A stretch of 64,000 nt of DNA, from contig CACEKG010000003.1 of the NCBI GenBank assembly GCA_902560065.1, positions 22,569 through 86,568 of the forward strand, in the 5' to 3' direction. The notes under the pieces are model-generated. The model did not search any database, had not been told where the DNA came from, and was given only the letters and a program-made list of their open reading frames with translations. The position numbers and the translations under genes are program-made. The DNA is from an uncultured Bacteroidota bacterium (GTDB taxonomy: Bacteria; Bacteroidota; Bacteroidia; Flavobacteriales; Flavobacteriaceae). Shown here in pieces: positions 24,956 to 34,715 of this stretch (position 1 is the stretch's first letter; every line of letters begins with the position of its first letter).

Positions 24956-27900
24956 TTAAAAACTATAAGTAGCTTTAGCTAGGGTTCTTCTTCCTATAAC
25001 TGGAAGACCTGGCATAGCTCTATATTTTTCATCAAATAAGTTAGTAGCACTTATATCTATTGCAAAATTATCACTGAATTTATATCCAATGTTTAGATCA
25101 AAAAGATTCTTTTCAGCAGCATCTCCTTGAATGAAATTTCCTTGATCAACATAAAAACCATCATCATGTTGGAATGAAATTCTTCCTCTAAATCCTTTAC
25201 TAGGTGAATAAACTAATCCTGTTCTCCACTTATTCTTTGGTTTGTTCAAATATGAATCAAATGGAAGACCCTCGTCTCCTCTTTCCCAATCAGTTCTACT
25301 AAGAGTTGTCATATTTGCATACCAAGTCCAATCTCTATTAAGAAAATACTCCATAGATATATCAATACCTGTATGCTGTCTTGAAACGTTTGCAAAATCT
25401 CTATATCCAGTAGGAAGGTGAACATCATTTCCGCCAGCAGGAGCTCTATTTGACTCAATTGCACCCGCAATTGGATATAACTGTGCTAATGCAGAACCAT
25501 TTATTCCCTGTCCTGCCTGAACAAATCCATCATTATATCCTCCAGCAAATAAAGCCAAAGTTCCAAGACCTAAGGCGCTAGCTGAAGGCAAAGATCCGTC
25601 AGGAGCTAAAAAACCTGCAGCAGGAGTAGCCGCTAAACCAAGAAATGCAACAGTTCCTGCATCCAGTCCTGTAAGTGGTAATCCTGCGCCAGTATATTGT
25701 GCAGCAAACGCTCCCTGGAATGTAGCTTGTAATACAGGATCCGCTAATATTGCCGCTTGTACAGCATTTCCATAATCAGAAGGGAAACTGCTAGCATCAA
25801 ATGCATATGCTGGAGCTAGAGCTCTAAATCTAGTAAACCCTGTTCTTTCATAGGTATAAAAATCTGCAGAAACTACTAATCTGTCTCCAATTACTCCCTT
25901 ATAACCTATTTCAAAACTTTTTAACAACCCTATTCTTCCCTTACCCGTATCAGTTCCATAATTATCAAACGCATTTCCGTTAAATACATCATAAGGTGAT
26001 AGTGAACCTGTAAATTCAGTTAGTCCTGGTGAATATGTAGTAAACCAATTATTCATAACGTCAACCAGTGGTTGAACTGCCGGTCCTGCTAAACCAATAA
26101 TTCCTTGACCAACTGCGCCAAGTGTAGCATCTAAAATTGTTGGTCCACCAGCAACAACAGGTGTTATTGCCGCAAGTTGATGAAAATAAGCTAGAGGGAC
26201 TCCTAAAGATGATGTTGCCGCTGGCAAATTACTTAATCCAGGGAAAGTCATATCAATTGTTTGAGTCGATGGATCACCAAAAGTTTGAGCTTCACTCTGT
26301 CCTGATAACCATATATCTAAAATTCCATTAAGTGCTGCAGGAGCATTAACTGGGAAGTCTATAAACATTTCTAATGCTGAAGGAATTACAGTAGCTTCAT
26401 TATAAGAAACTCTAAAAGTATTCTTTTCATTTGGCTTATATACTAAAGCAACTCTAGGTGCAAAACCAGAATCATCTAAAAAGCTAAAATTATCATATCG
26501 TCCTGCAACAGTTAAATCTAATTTACTTCCTAACTTCATTGTACCTTGCAAGTAAGCTCCGGAGATATTATAATCATCATTGTTTTCATTTCTACCCCAA
26601 ATAGTATTTTCTGAGTCCTGTGAATTCATTCTTGCATCTGCTCCTATTGTCCAATTTGAATTTAAAAATCCTGGCATATCAAAATTATACTGAATCTGAG
26701 CTTCTGTTAAAGCTCTTTTAGCTACTTGGTTTAATCCTGTGTTGTATAAAAATGTTGGTGTTTTACCTTCTCCTCCATCATTTGCTACAGTATAAAGTTG
26801 AGCAAATAATCCGCCCGATTGTATTCTAAATTGAGACCACATCTCATTACCATCTGTTCTACCATATCCTTGTGAGTTTGCAAAAAATCCATCTCCTTGA
26901 TTAACTCCACCTGATAAAAACATATTTGTTTTATCTGAAGGTCTATATTCAAGGTGAATGTTATATGATGAATTACTATAATTTGTTTTTAAACCTTTTC
27001 CATTTGGATAAAGCTCACTACTAGTTAAAATAGTTTTTCCCGGTACAGTAGGATCAGCTACTCCTCCAACAATCCCAGGCTCGCTTATAGAGTCAGCAAA
27101 TTGAGCAATATTTGCATTATCATCTGCATTATTAGGGTCAAAATTAAAATCATCTCCTTTTAAAGTACGAGCATTTATTTTATAACCAAAAGTTTTGTTT
27201 TTGTTAGTCCAAGCATGTCTAAGTGCTATTCCTTGAGTTTTTAAAGAACCTCCTATAAGCTCAACTGTTGTGCCAGGATAATCAATTGGATTCTTAGTTA
27301 AAAAATGAACAATCCCTGAAGAAACACCTGGTCCATAAAGTGCTGAATTAGCACCACGAACTACCTCAACTCTTGCAATATCAATATTAGATAATCCACT
27401 TTGATAACTCAAAAAAGATGATGAAGTAGGGTTAAACAAGTTTCTGTAATCAAGCATTGGAAATGTAGAAGTTCCAAATACTCCATCACCAGATCTCATC
27501 TCAATATTTATTACGTTAGCTGATTGTTGCTGTAATTGAACCCCTGGTATATTTACTAATGAACGAATTGGATCCGTAACGTTAGCAGAATTCTCAAGGT
27601 CTCTTGATGAAATTATTGATACAGATTGTGGTGAATCTAAAACCTTTTGAGGTCTTCTAGAAGCTGAAATCACAATTTCATCTAAATTTTGTCCAAGTTG
27701 AAGCTCTACATTTATTTCTTGATCAGCAGAAGTTAACTCAATTGTTTGAGTACCAAAGCCAATAGAGCTTATTTGGATTGTTAATGGAAAATCACTTGAT
27801 GTTGAAAATGAAAAATTACCATCAAAATCTGTTGCTCCTCCAGTATTAGAACCAATAACTATAACATTGGCTCCTGGAATTGCTTCTCCATTGTCGGCGT

Positions 27901-28000
27901 CAGAAACAGATCCACTTATAGTATTCTGTGCCTGAACTATATTTGCTACAAACATTAATAGAGCAAATAGCGCGGTTTTAATTAGGTTTTTTGTTTTCAT
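24956..28000 (-). CDS. TonB-dependent receptor with hydrophobic insertions
   Basis: The 1014-residue outer-membrane receptor has a signal peptide (1-24, IVQAQ), a carboxypeptidase-like domain (about 26-100, SGSVSDADNGEAIPGANV), a plug (about 118-240, RVEVVRGANSALYGPGVSSG) and a beta-barrel ending in TYSF. No TonB-box identity is assigned. Two stretches, about 551-664 and 735-850, are rich in Ala, Gly, Leu and Pro and lack the charged loop pattern of normal barrels, suggesting large hydrophobic extracellular loops. Placement beside an acyl-CoA synthetase and a catabolic operon suggests import of a hydrophobic substrate. No SusD partner gene is adjacent. Confidence 0.9.
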   Translation of the reverse strand: MKTKNLIKTALFALLMFVANIVQAQNTISGSVSDADNGEAIPGANVIVIGSNTGGATDFDGNFSFSTSSDFPLTIQISSIGFGTQTIELTSADQEINVELQLGQNLDEIVISASRRPQKVLDSPQSVSIISSRDLENSANVTDPIRSLVNIPGVQLQQQSANVINIEMRSGDGVFGTSTFPMLDYRNLFNPTSSSFLSYQSGLSNIDIARVEVVRGANSALYGPGVSSGIVHFLTKNPIDYPGTTVELIGGSLKTQGIALRHAWTNKNKTFGYKINARTLKGDDFNFDPNNADDNANIAQFADSISEPGIVGGVADPTVPGKTILTSSELYPNGKGLKTNYSNSSYNIHLEYRPSDKTNMFLSGGVNQGDGFFANSQGYGRTDGNEMWSQFRIQSGGLFAQLYTVANDGGEGKTPTFLYNTGLNQVAKRALTEAQIQYNFDMPGFLNSNWTIGADARMNSQDSENTIWGRNENNDDYNISGAYLQGTMKLGSKLDLTVAGRYDNFSFLDDSGFAPRVALVYKPNEKNTFRVSYNEATVIPSALEMFIDFPVNAPAALNGILDIWLSGQSEAQTFGDPSTQTIDMTFPGLSNLPAATSSLGVPLAYFHQLAAITPVVAGGPTILDATLGAVGQGIIGLAGPAVQPLVDVMNNWFTTYSPGLTEFTGSLSPYDVFNGNAFDNYGTDTGKGRIGLLKSFEIGYKGVIGDRLVVSADFYTYERTGFTRFRALAPAYAFDASSFPSDYGNAVQAAILADPVLQATFQGAFAAQYTGAGLPLTGLDAGTVAFLGLAATPAAGFLAPDGSLPSASALGLGTLALFAGGYNDGFVQAGQGINGSALAQLYPIAGAIESNRAPAGGNDVHLPTGYRDFANVSRQHTGIDISMEYFLNRDWTWYANMTTLSRTDWERGDEGLPFDSYLNKPKNKWRTGLVYSPSKGFRGRISFQHDDGFYVDQGNFIQGDAAEKNLFDLNIGYKFSDNFAIDISATNLFDEKYRAMPGLPVIGRRTLAKATYSF

Positions 28001-28164
28001 ACTTTGTTTGTTTATTTTATGTTTTGGAACCGATATTATTATTTGTTTGTTATTGATTTTGTTTACTTATTTGTAAGGTCGTGTCCCATTCCTTTCAAAT
28101 AAATTTATTGCTTTTGGTATAAATTTAACATATTTTTTCGCATGTTCTAAAATTTATTAGCATA

Positions 28165-28209
28165 TCATCTGTTACACGAATGATTGATGAAGGTCATTTT
28201 ACCTCCTTA
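28165..28209 (-). promoter_or_regulatory. Consensus Shine-Dalgarno with 10-codon mini-ORF in the TonB receptor leader
   Basis: On the minus strand TAAGGAGGT (28209-28201) is followed four bases later by an ATG (28197) opening MTFINHSCNR and a stop. Bacteroidota rarely use Shine-Dalgarno sequences, so an exact one 165 bases upstream of the receptor start is striking. It may be a leader peptide or a ribosome-binding control site; the rest of 28001-28291 holds no recognisable gene. Confidence 0.35.
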
Positions 28210-28291
28210 TAACCCATAAAACGCTAACCTACTTTTTTTATTGCATGGAATTTAATGTTAGAAAAGATCATTAGAAATTAAAGTTCAAAAT

Positions 28292-29959
28292 TTATTCCCA
28301 AATAACATTTCTCTTGTCCTCTTCCCAAGACTCGTAATTAGAAGAATACATTTTGTCAATAGTTCCTCTTTTTATTTTCAAAGTCGGACCAATTGCATTA
28401 TTTTCCTCTGTCCATTTATCTTTAACAATAATTAAAGTTGACATCTTCTTATAATTTTCAAGACCACTATTTATTTCATTAAATTTCTCAGTTAACATAT
28501 TTGTTAAATCCTCTTTAGACATTTCTCTTCCAATATCAGATAATTGAGCCAAACAAAGAGGCTGAGACATTCCAAGTCCAGCAACACACACTTCCTCTAA
28601 TTCTTTGATATCACCAAAATAATATTCCAATGTTAGAGGCTCAATATACTTGCCTTTTGAGGTTTTAAAACTATCAACAACTCTTCCTGTAATATGAAGG
28701 TAATTATCCTCATCAATAAACCCTTTATCTCCAGTATGAAGCCATCCCCCTCGAAGAGTTTCATCAGTTAACTCCTTTCTTTTATAATATCCATCCATTA
28801 AAAAGGGTCCTCTCATTAAAATTTCACCATTAGAATTATCAATTTTTACTTCAACTCTTGATTGAGGTTTACCAACAGAGTCCATTTTACCAAAATCTCT
28901 TCCATCAACTTGTGTGCAAATAGCACAATTCTCTGTCATTCCATAGCCATTAGTTATATAAACTCCAATCTTTCTAAACCATTCAATTTGAGTAACTTGC
29001 ATTGGCGCAGCACCTGATACAGTTGATCTAGCTCTACTTAAACCTAATGCTTTCTTTAGTTTACCTTTTATAATACCTGAAATAATCGGAATTTTAAGAA
29101 AAGTATCTAATTTTTTTTGAGAAAATTTTGATAAAATTCCAAGTTGAAACTTTGTCCAAACTCTTGGTGCAGCAAAAAACACATGAGGCTGGACATCTTG
29201 AAGATTTTTAGAAAAAGTTTCTAATGATTCAACAAAAGAAATGGTTCCACCAAAACGAAAACAAGTATGCTCAACAACAACTCTTTCAGCTATATGATTT
29301 AAAGGAAGAAATGAAATAAAATCATTGTCTCCTGAAAAATTTATTTTTAAAGGATTTGAATCTTCAGTTATAACTTTAGTCATATCATTTGCTAAATAAG
29401 ATAACATTACTCCTTTAGGATTACCAGTAGTTCCCGAAGTAAATATAATTGTCCATAAATCCGAAAGTTTTGGAACATTAGGTTCCATTAATGGCTCAAA
29501 CTTACTTATAAAATCAAACCACTGATGTCCCTTCGTTATATTTGAAAAGCCTTTATATGTTGGGAAAGAGATTAAAGGCATATCTTTAGGTAAATCATTT
29601 TTTATTTCATCCCAGGTCTCTATTTTTCCAACAAATAAAGCATCTACATCTCCAAAATCCATAACGTAAGCAAGTTCCTTACCTTTTAGTGATGGAAAAA
29701 AAGGAACAGAAACATACCCCGCAATCATAATTGCTAAATCTGCAATTATCCACTCCCGACAATTTTTTGAAATTAATCCAATATGAGCCCTCTCTCTTAA
29801 TCCCAAAGATTTTAGTCCTGAGGCAAGCTTTCTTGCCATTTGTCCAACCTCTCCCCAGGTATACTCTTCCCATTTATCACCAAAAGGTTGTCTTAAAAAA
29901 GGTTTATCTTTAAGTTCTTTTTCCCATTTATAAAATTTAAAATCAAACATTTCACTCAT
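28292..29959 (-). CDS. AMP-dependent acyl-CoA synthetase (long-chain type)
   Basis: The 555-residue ANL-superfamily ligase has the P-loop TSGTTGNPKG at 174-183, GYGMTENCAIC, the adenylate-binding GWLHTGDKGF and the hinge GRVVDSFKTSKGKYIEP with a Lys typical of long-chain fatty-acid ligases. It activates a carboxylic acid with ATP and CoA, the entry step to the neighbouring acyl-CoA pathway. It lies upstream of the TonB receptor on the same strand and diverges from the carboxylase operon, with a 257-base gap that holds both promoters. Confidence 0.92.
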   Translation of the reverse strand: MSEMFDFKFYKWEKELKDKPFLRQPFGDKWEEYTWGEVGQMARKLASGLKSLGLRERAHIGLISKNCREWIIADLAIMIAGYVSVPFFPSLKGKELAYVMDFGDVDALFVGKIETWDEIKNDLPKDMPLISFPTYKGFSNITKGHQWFDFISKFEPLMEPNVPKLSDLWTIIFTSGTTGNPKGVMLSYLANDMTKVITEDSNPLKINFSGDNDFISFLPLNHIAERVVVEHTCFRFGGTISFVESLETFSKNLQDVQPHVFFAAPRVWTKFQLGILSKFSQKKLDTFLKIPIISGIIKGKLKKALGLSRARSTVSGAAPMQVTQIEWFRKIGVYITNGYGMTENCAICTQVDGRDFGKMDSVGKPQSRVEVKIDNSNGEILMRGPFLMDGYYKRKELTDETLRGGWLHTGDKGFIDEDNYLHITGRVVDSFKTSKGKYIEPLTLEYYFGDIKELEEVCVAGLGMSQPLCLAQLSDIGREMSKEDLTNMLTEKFNEINSGLENYKKMSTLIIVKDKWTEENNAIGPTLKIKRGTIDKMYSSNYESWEEDKRNVIWE

Positions 29960-30136
29960 AATTTTTTCTTTAAATTAATATTTTAAACTAGTATTTAATC
30001 TTGTGGCTTTTGTAAATTAGGAAAAAAAATCCATTTTATTTCTTAAAAACTTAAAGATCAATTAATTGGTGTTTAGAATTTGTAAAAGCTGATCCAAAAA
30101 AATAAAAAAAAATGTGATTAAAAATGGTTTAATATC

Positions 30137-30144
30137 TACCTTTG
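30137..30144 (+). promoter_or_regulatory. Candidate -7 promoter element for the carboxylase operon
   Basis: TACCTTTG fits TAnnTTTG, 73 bases before the carboxyltransferase start, within the divergent gap 29960-30216. No -33 TTG at the right distance. The remainder of the gap shows nothing else recognisable. Confidence 0.35.
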
Positions 30145-30216
30145 GCCTTGCCGTATGGAAATTTTATAGAAAAAGACATTCTAAAATATTTTGAATAAAC
30201 TAAAAATTAAACTTTA

Positions 30217-31818
30217 ATGGCTCAAATTGGGACTCAAATAAATCCTAACGATTCTAGCTTTTTAGAAAATAAAAAAAAGATGCTAGAAAGTATAAATATG
30301 CTTGAATCTTATCTTGAAGAAAGTAAAAGCCATGGTACTGAAAAAAGTGTAAAGAGAGCACTTTCGAGAAAAAAAATGTTAGCCCGTGAAAGAATTGAAT
30401 ATTTGTTAGATAAAGACAGTCCTTTTTTAGAACTTTTACCTCTTTCTGGTTTAAATAATGATTCTGGTTTTGGTCCTGGAGGAACAAATATTACTGGTAT
30501 AGGTTTAGTTTCTAATAAATTATGCATGATTCAATCTAATGTTGGAACTAAAAAAGGTGGTTCAGTTGACTATGCTACAAGTTATAAAAGTCTTAGAATT
30601 GGAGAAATTATTGAAAAAAATAAACTTCCTACAATAATTCTTGTTGAAAGTGGAGGTGTTAATCTTCCAGATCAAAATAAAATTTTTCTTAATGCTGGCG
30701 CAAACTTTAAACAAATTACTCAAAGGTCCAAATTAGGTTTATCCACAATTTCACTTGTTTTTGGAAATGCAACCGCTGGTGGAGCCTATGTTCCAGGCAT
30801 GTCTGACTATACTATACTACAAAAAAATGCAGCTAAAGTTTTTCTTGCAGGACCTCCTTTAGTTAAAATGGCTACCAATGAAATTTCCTCTGATGAAGAA
30901 TTGGGAGGAGCTGAAATGCATAGTAAAATTTCTGGAGTATCAGATTATCTAGCTGAAAATGAAATTGATGGTATTAGAATAGTAAGAGAAATTGTAGAAT
31001 ATTTAGATTCTGGTAAGCCACATCTTATTCCAGATGATAATTTTATTTCTCCGAAATTTTCAGCTGACGAATTATTGGGAATTATTCCATTTAATCCTAA
31101 AATCCCATTTGACATAAGAGAATTAATTGCTCGAATAATTGATAATTCAGATTTTTCTGAATTTAAAAAAGAATACGGAAAAACCATGGTTACAGGATGG
31201 GCAAAAATCCACGGATACCCACTGGCTATAATTGCTAATAATGGTGTTATATTTTCAGAATCTGCAAATAAAGCTACCCAATTTATTCAATTATCAAATA
31301 AAAATAATGTCCCTATTCTTTTTATAAATAACACAACCGGTTTTATGGTTGGTAAAAAATATGAAGAAGGTGGAATAATAAAAAGTGGAGCTAAATTAAT
31401 TAATGCTGTTTCAAATAGTGAAGTTCCTCACCTTACATTAATGGTTGGATCTTCTTATGGAGCAGGTAATTATGGGATGAATGGAAGATCATATGATCCA
31501 AGGTTCCTTTTTACTTATCCAAATGCCAAATCAGGGGTTATGGGATCAGAACAATTAGCGGGTGTAATGGAAATAATTAAAGTTCAGTCTGCCAAATCAT
31601 ATGGGAAAAAAATTAATATTAAAGAATTAGAAAAAGAAAAAGAAGAGCTTATAAAAAAGATGAGTGAAAAAGAAACAGCCTGGTTTTCCACTTCAGAGAT
31701 GTGGGATGATGGAATTATAGATCCAAGGCAAACAAGAAATTATTTAGGTTTTTCTTTAGCTGTGGTCTATAATCAGCCCATTAAAGGAACTTTAAATTAT
31801 GGAGTGTTTAGAATGTAA
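30217..31818 (+). CDS. Acyl-CoA carboxylase, carboxyltransferase (beta) subunit
   Basis: The 533-residue protein has the two crotonase-fold halves of biotin-dependent carboxyltransferases: GGVNLPDQ, the oxyanion loop GNATAGGAYVPGMSDY, and in the second half SSYGAGNYGMNGRSYDPRF and GVMGSEQLAGVM. This pattern places it with 3-methylcrotonyl-CoA/geranyl-CoA carboxylase beta subunits rather than the acetyl-CoA AccD type; propionyl-CoA carboxylase is also possible. Its stop overlaps the biotin carboxylase start by one base. It is the first gene of a three-gene operon. Confidence 0.9.
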   Translation: MAQIGTQINPNDSSFLENKKKMLESINMLESYLEESKSHGTEKSVKRALSRKKMLARERIEYLLDKDSPFLELLPLSGLNNDSGFGPGGTNITGIGLVSNKLCMIQSNVGTKKGGSVDYATSYKSLRIGEIIEKNKLPTIILVESGGVNLPDQNKIFLNAGANFKQITQRSKLGLSTISLVFGNATAGGAYVPGMSDYTILQKNAAKVFLAGPPLVKMATNEISSDEELGGAEMHSKISGVSDYLAENEIDGIRIVREIVEYLDSGKPHLIPDDNFISPKFSADELLGIIPFNPKIPFDIRELIARIIDNSDFSEFKKEYGKTMVTGWAKIHGYPLAIIANNGVIFSESANKATQFIQLSNKNNVPILFINNTTGFMVGKKYEEGGIIKSGAKLINAVSNSEVPHLTLMVGSSYGAGNYGMNGRSYDPRFLFTYPNAKSGVMGSEQLAGVMEIIKVQSAKSYGKKINIKELEKEKEELIKKMSEKETAWFSTSEMWDDGIIDPRQTRNYLGFSLAVVYNQPIKGTLNYGVFRM

Positions 31819-33794
31819 TGAAAAAGAAAATTAATTCAATATTAATAGCAAATAGAGGAGAAGTTGCTTCTCGTATAATAAGAACATGTCAACAAATGGG
31901 AATAGCTTCTATTGTTATCTATTCCGATATTGATAAATCCGCTAATTATGTAAAAAAAGCAGACCAAGCTTATTATATTGGAGGTAATCAACCAAGTGAA
32001 TCCTATTTAAATATTAATAAAATAATTTCAATTGCAAAAAAAATAAAAGTAGATGCTATTCATCCAGGATATGGCTTTTTATCTGAAAATGTTGGCTTTG
32101 CTAAAAGGTGTGAAAAAGAAAACATAATATTTATTGGGCCAAATGTTGAATCAATGGAGATAATGTCCTCAAAATCAAAGGCAAGAAATTATCTAGAAAA
32201 AATTGGAATTGAAATGGTCCCTGGTTATTCTTGTGAAACAAAAGATATAAACTCATATCTAAAACAAGCGAAAAAAATTGGTTATCCAATAATTATTAAA
32301 GCAGCATTAGGTGGAGGAGGAAAAGGCATGAGAATTGTAAACAAAGAATCTGATTTCAAAGAACTATTTATTCAAGCTCAAAGAGAATCTAAAAATGCCT
32401 TTGGAGATGATAAAGTGTTAATTGAAAAATATATCTCTGATGGCAGACATATTGAGGTTCAATTGCTTGGTGATAAATTCAATAATCTTATTCATCTTTA
32501 TGAAAGAGAATGTACTATTCAAAGAAGATTTCAAAAAATCATAGAAGAAAGTCCATCTCCAACTTTAAACGATTCTTTGAGAAAAGCGATGTGTGATTCC
32601 GCTATTTCAATAGGAAAATTACTAAAATATGATAGTCTTGGGACTGTTGAATATATTTTTGATAATAATACCAAAAAATTTTACTTTTTAGAAGTAAATA
32701 CTAGATTACAAGTAGAACATCCTGTTACAGAAGAATTAATTAAACTAGATCTAGTAAAACTTCAAATTGAAGCTGCTCAAGGTCAAAAGCTTAATCTGTC
32801 CCAAACTGATATTAAACCAATTGGGTATTCCATAGAATTGAGGCTATATGCTGAAGATCCCAAAAATAATTTTACACCATCATCTGGAAAAATTGAAAAG
32901 TTTATTTGTCCAGAAAGAGATTATGTTAGAATTGAGACTGATTTAGATAAAGAATCATTAATTCCTATTCATTATGACCCTTTATTAGCTAAAATTATTG
33001 TATCATCTGAATCAAGAGAAAAAAGTATTAATAAAATGAATCATTTCCTATCAGAAATGGTAATGCTTGGTATTGATCATAATCAAGATTTTCTTAAAAA
33101 GATTTTATCTCAAAAAGATTTTATAAATGGAAATTATAATACTCATTATTTAAAAAATAATTTAAAATCTCTGAACTCTGAAATAAAAGGTTCCATATCC
33201 CCTTTTTTAATTTGTGCATCCTTGTATGATTGGAAAATTAGAAATGCAAAAAGAACACTTTTAAAAGGGCTGCCATCAGGTTGGAGAAATAATTTTTTTG
33301 AAAGTCAAAAAACTTCTTACATATTATCAAATAAAGAAGAAGTTCAATTTGACTACAAATTTATAACCTCAAATAAATTTGATTTCAGCATCCTAAATTA
33401 TAATTATAAAGTTGAATTAATTGATTCCTCTAAAGAACTTATAATTGTTGAAATAAATGAGGAGATTTTTAATTTTCACATAATAGAAAAGAAAAATAAA
33501 CTCTTTATTAAAAATAACAAACTTGGTAATTTCAAACTATTAAAAAAAGATCAATATCCTATTGCTAATTCAGCAATTAATGAATCTCTTTATTTAGCTC
33601 CAATTCCATCTTTAGTTATAGGTATTCTTGTTAAAAAGAATCAAAAAATAAAAAAGAATGATCCTCTTATTGTTTTAAGTTCAATGAAAATGGAAAGTAC
33701 CATTACAGCATTAAAAGACGGAAAAGTCGAATCAATTTTAGTTAAAGAAAATCAAAATGTTAATGCCTTAACAGAATTAATTAAAATTGTCTAA
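31818..33794 (+). CDS. Acyl-CoA carboxylase, biotin carboxylase/BCCP (alpha) subunit
   Basis: The 658-residue protein combines a biotin carboxylase (1-450; NRGEVASRIIRT, glycine-rich GGGGKGMRIV, RECTIQRRFQK, EVNTRLQVEHPVTE) with a linker and a C-terminal biotinyl domain whose SSMKMES places biotin on Lys624. It carboxylates biotin with ATP and bicarbonate and passes CO2 to the beta subunit. Fused BC-BCCP architecture is typical of methylcrotonyl-, geranyl- and propionyl-CoA carboxylases. The crotonase gene follows immediately after the stop codon. Confidence 0.93.
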   Translation: MKKKINSILIANRGEVASRIIRTCQQMGIASIVIYSDIDKSANYVKKADQAYYIGGNQPSESYLNINKIISIAKKIKVDAIHPGYGFLSENVGFAKRCEKENIIFIGPNVESMEIMSSKSKARNYLEKIGIEMVPGYSCETKDINSYLKQAKKIGYPIIIKAALGGGGKGMRIVNKESDFKELFIQAQRESKNAFGDDKVLIEKYISDGRHIEVQLLGDKFNNLIHLYERECTIQRRFQKIIEESPSPTLNDSLRKAMCDSAISIGKLLKYDSLGTVEYIFDNNTKKFYFLEVNTRLQVEHPVTEELIKLDLVKLQIEAAQGQKLNLSQTDIKPIGYSIELRLYAEDPKNNFTPSSGKIEKFICPERDYVRIETDLDKESLIPIHYDPLLAKIIVSSESREKSINKMNHFLSEMVMLGIDHNQDFLKKILSQKDFINGNYNTHYLKNNLKSLNSEIKGSISPFLICASLYDWKIRNAKRTLLKGLPSGWRNNFFESQKTSYILSNKEEVQFDYKFITSNKFDFSILNYNYKVELIDSSKELIIVEINEEIFNFHIIEKKNKLFIKNNKLGNFKLLKKDQYPIANSAINESLYLAPIPSLVIGILVKKNQKIKKNDPLIVLSSMKMESTITALKDGKVESILVKENQNVNALTELIKIV

Positions 33795-34610
33795 ATGAAT
33801 TATTATTCTAAAGATCAAACTAACAAGGTTAATAATGAAAATTTTGAATTTATAAAATTCAATCAGCAAAATTATTTAATAACTATTACACTTAATAGAC
33901 CACAAAAAAGAAATGCTATACATCCTCAAACCATAAATGAGCTTGCTTTTTTACTTCAATATATTTATTATGAAAAAAAAATTAGGGTTATTGTTTTGGA
34001 ATCTTCTGGAAGTGTTTTTTGCTCTGGATTAGATTTAGATGCAATTTATGGAAAAGCTGAAGCACATAATTCATCTATTCCAAATTCGAAAAAGAAAATT
34101 CTATTAGGTCAAATTTTAACTGAAGTACATAAACCAATAATTTCAAAAGTTGAAGGTAATGTATATGCTGGTGGTTATATTTATTTAGCTTGCAGTACAT
34201 ATGTTATTGCATCAGATCATCTTGAATTTTCTTTACCAGAGGTAAAAAGAGGAATATTTCCTATGCAGGTAATGGGACTATTAATGAGAGTTATGACTCC
34301 AAGAAATATAATTGACTGGTGTATTAGAGGTTACAGCTTAAGTGCTAAAAAAGCAAAAAAAAGGGGTTTGATCTCTAAGGCCGTACCTCTCAAAAAAATT
34401 GATGAAGAAGTAGAATTGTTATATAAAAATATTATTGAAAATAGTCCTCAAGCAATTTCACTTGGATTGGAGGCTTTTGAAAAGTTAATTGATCAAGAAA
34501 AAAATCAAAAATATTTAGCTCAAATGTTAGATAAAGTTTTAGAAAGCGACGATGCAAAAGAAGGGATTACTTCTTTTAAAGAGAAAAGAAAGCCTAACTG
34601 GACAAAGTAA
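33795..34610 (+). CDS. Enoyl-CoA hydratase family (methylglutaconyl-CoA hydratase-like)
   Basis: The 271-residue crotonase has LNRPQKRNAIHPQT, SGSVFCSGLDLDAIYG and KVEGNVYAGGYIYLACSTYVIA. Classical hydratases carry a Glu in a later helix; here the segment reads LPEVKRGIFPMQVMG, with a Glu. Being co-transcribed with the carboxylase, it fits the hydratase that acts on a 3-methylglutaconyl-CoA-like or isohexenylglutaconyl-CoA-like product, as LiuC/AtuE do. No HMG-CoA lyase gene is present in the window. Confidence 0.86.
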   Translation: MNYYSKDQTNKVNNENFEFIKFNQQNYLITITLNRPQKRNAIHPQTINELAFLLQYIYYEKKIRVIVLESSGSVFCSGLDLDAIYGKAEAHNSSIPNSKKKILLGQILTEVHKPIISKVEGNVYAGGYIYLACSTYVIASDHLEFSLPEVKRGIFPMQVMGLLMRVMTPRNIIDWCIRGYSLSAKKAKKRGLISKAVPLKKIDEEVELLYKNIIENSPQAISLGLEAFEKLIDQEKNQKYLAQMLDKVLESDDAKEGITSFKEKRKPNWTK

Positions 34611-34715
34611 TAATTATTTCATTTACCCTTGTAAAACTTTTATATAGATATAAATAAGTTAATTGTATCAAAATTTTATTTACTTTAATTTCTTGTAAAG
34701 ACTGAAGTTTAAATT

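Noticed and set aside
29679..29913. Short frames on both strands inside the acyl-CoA synthetase gene
   Set aside because: The synthetase shows all family motifs; these have none.
30254..30527. Overlapping minus-strand frames inside the carboxyltransferase gene
   Set aside because: Low-complexity Phe/Leu-rich translations without start context; shadow frames of a conserved gene.
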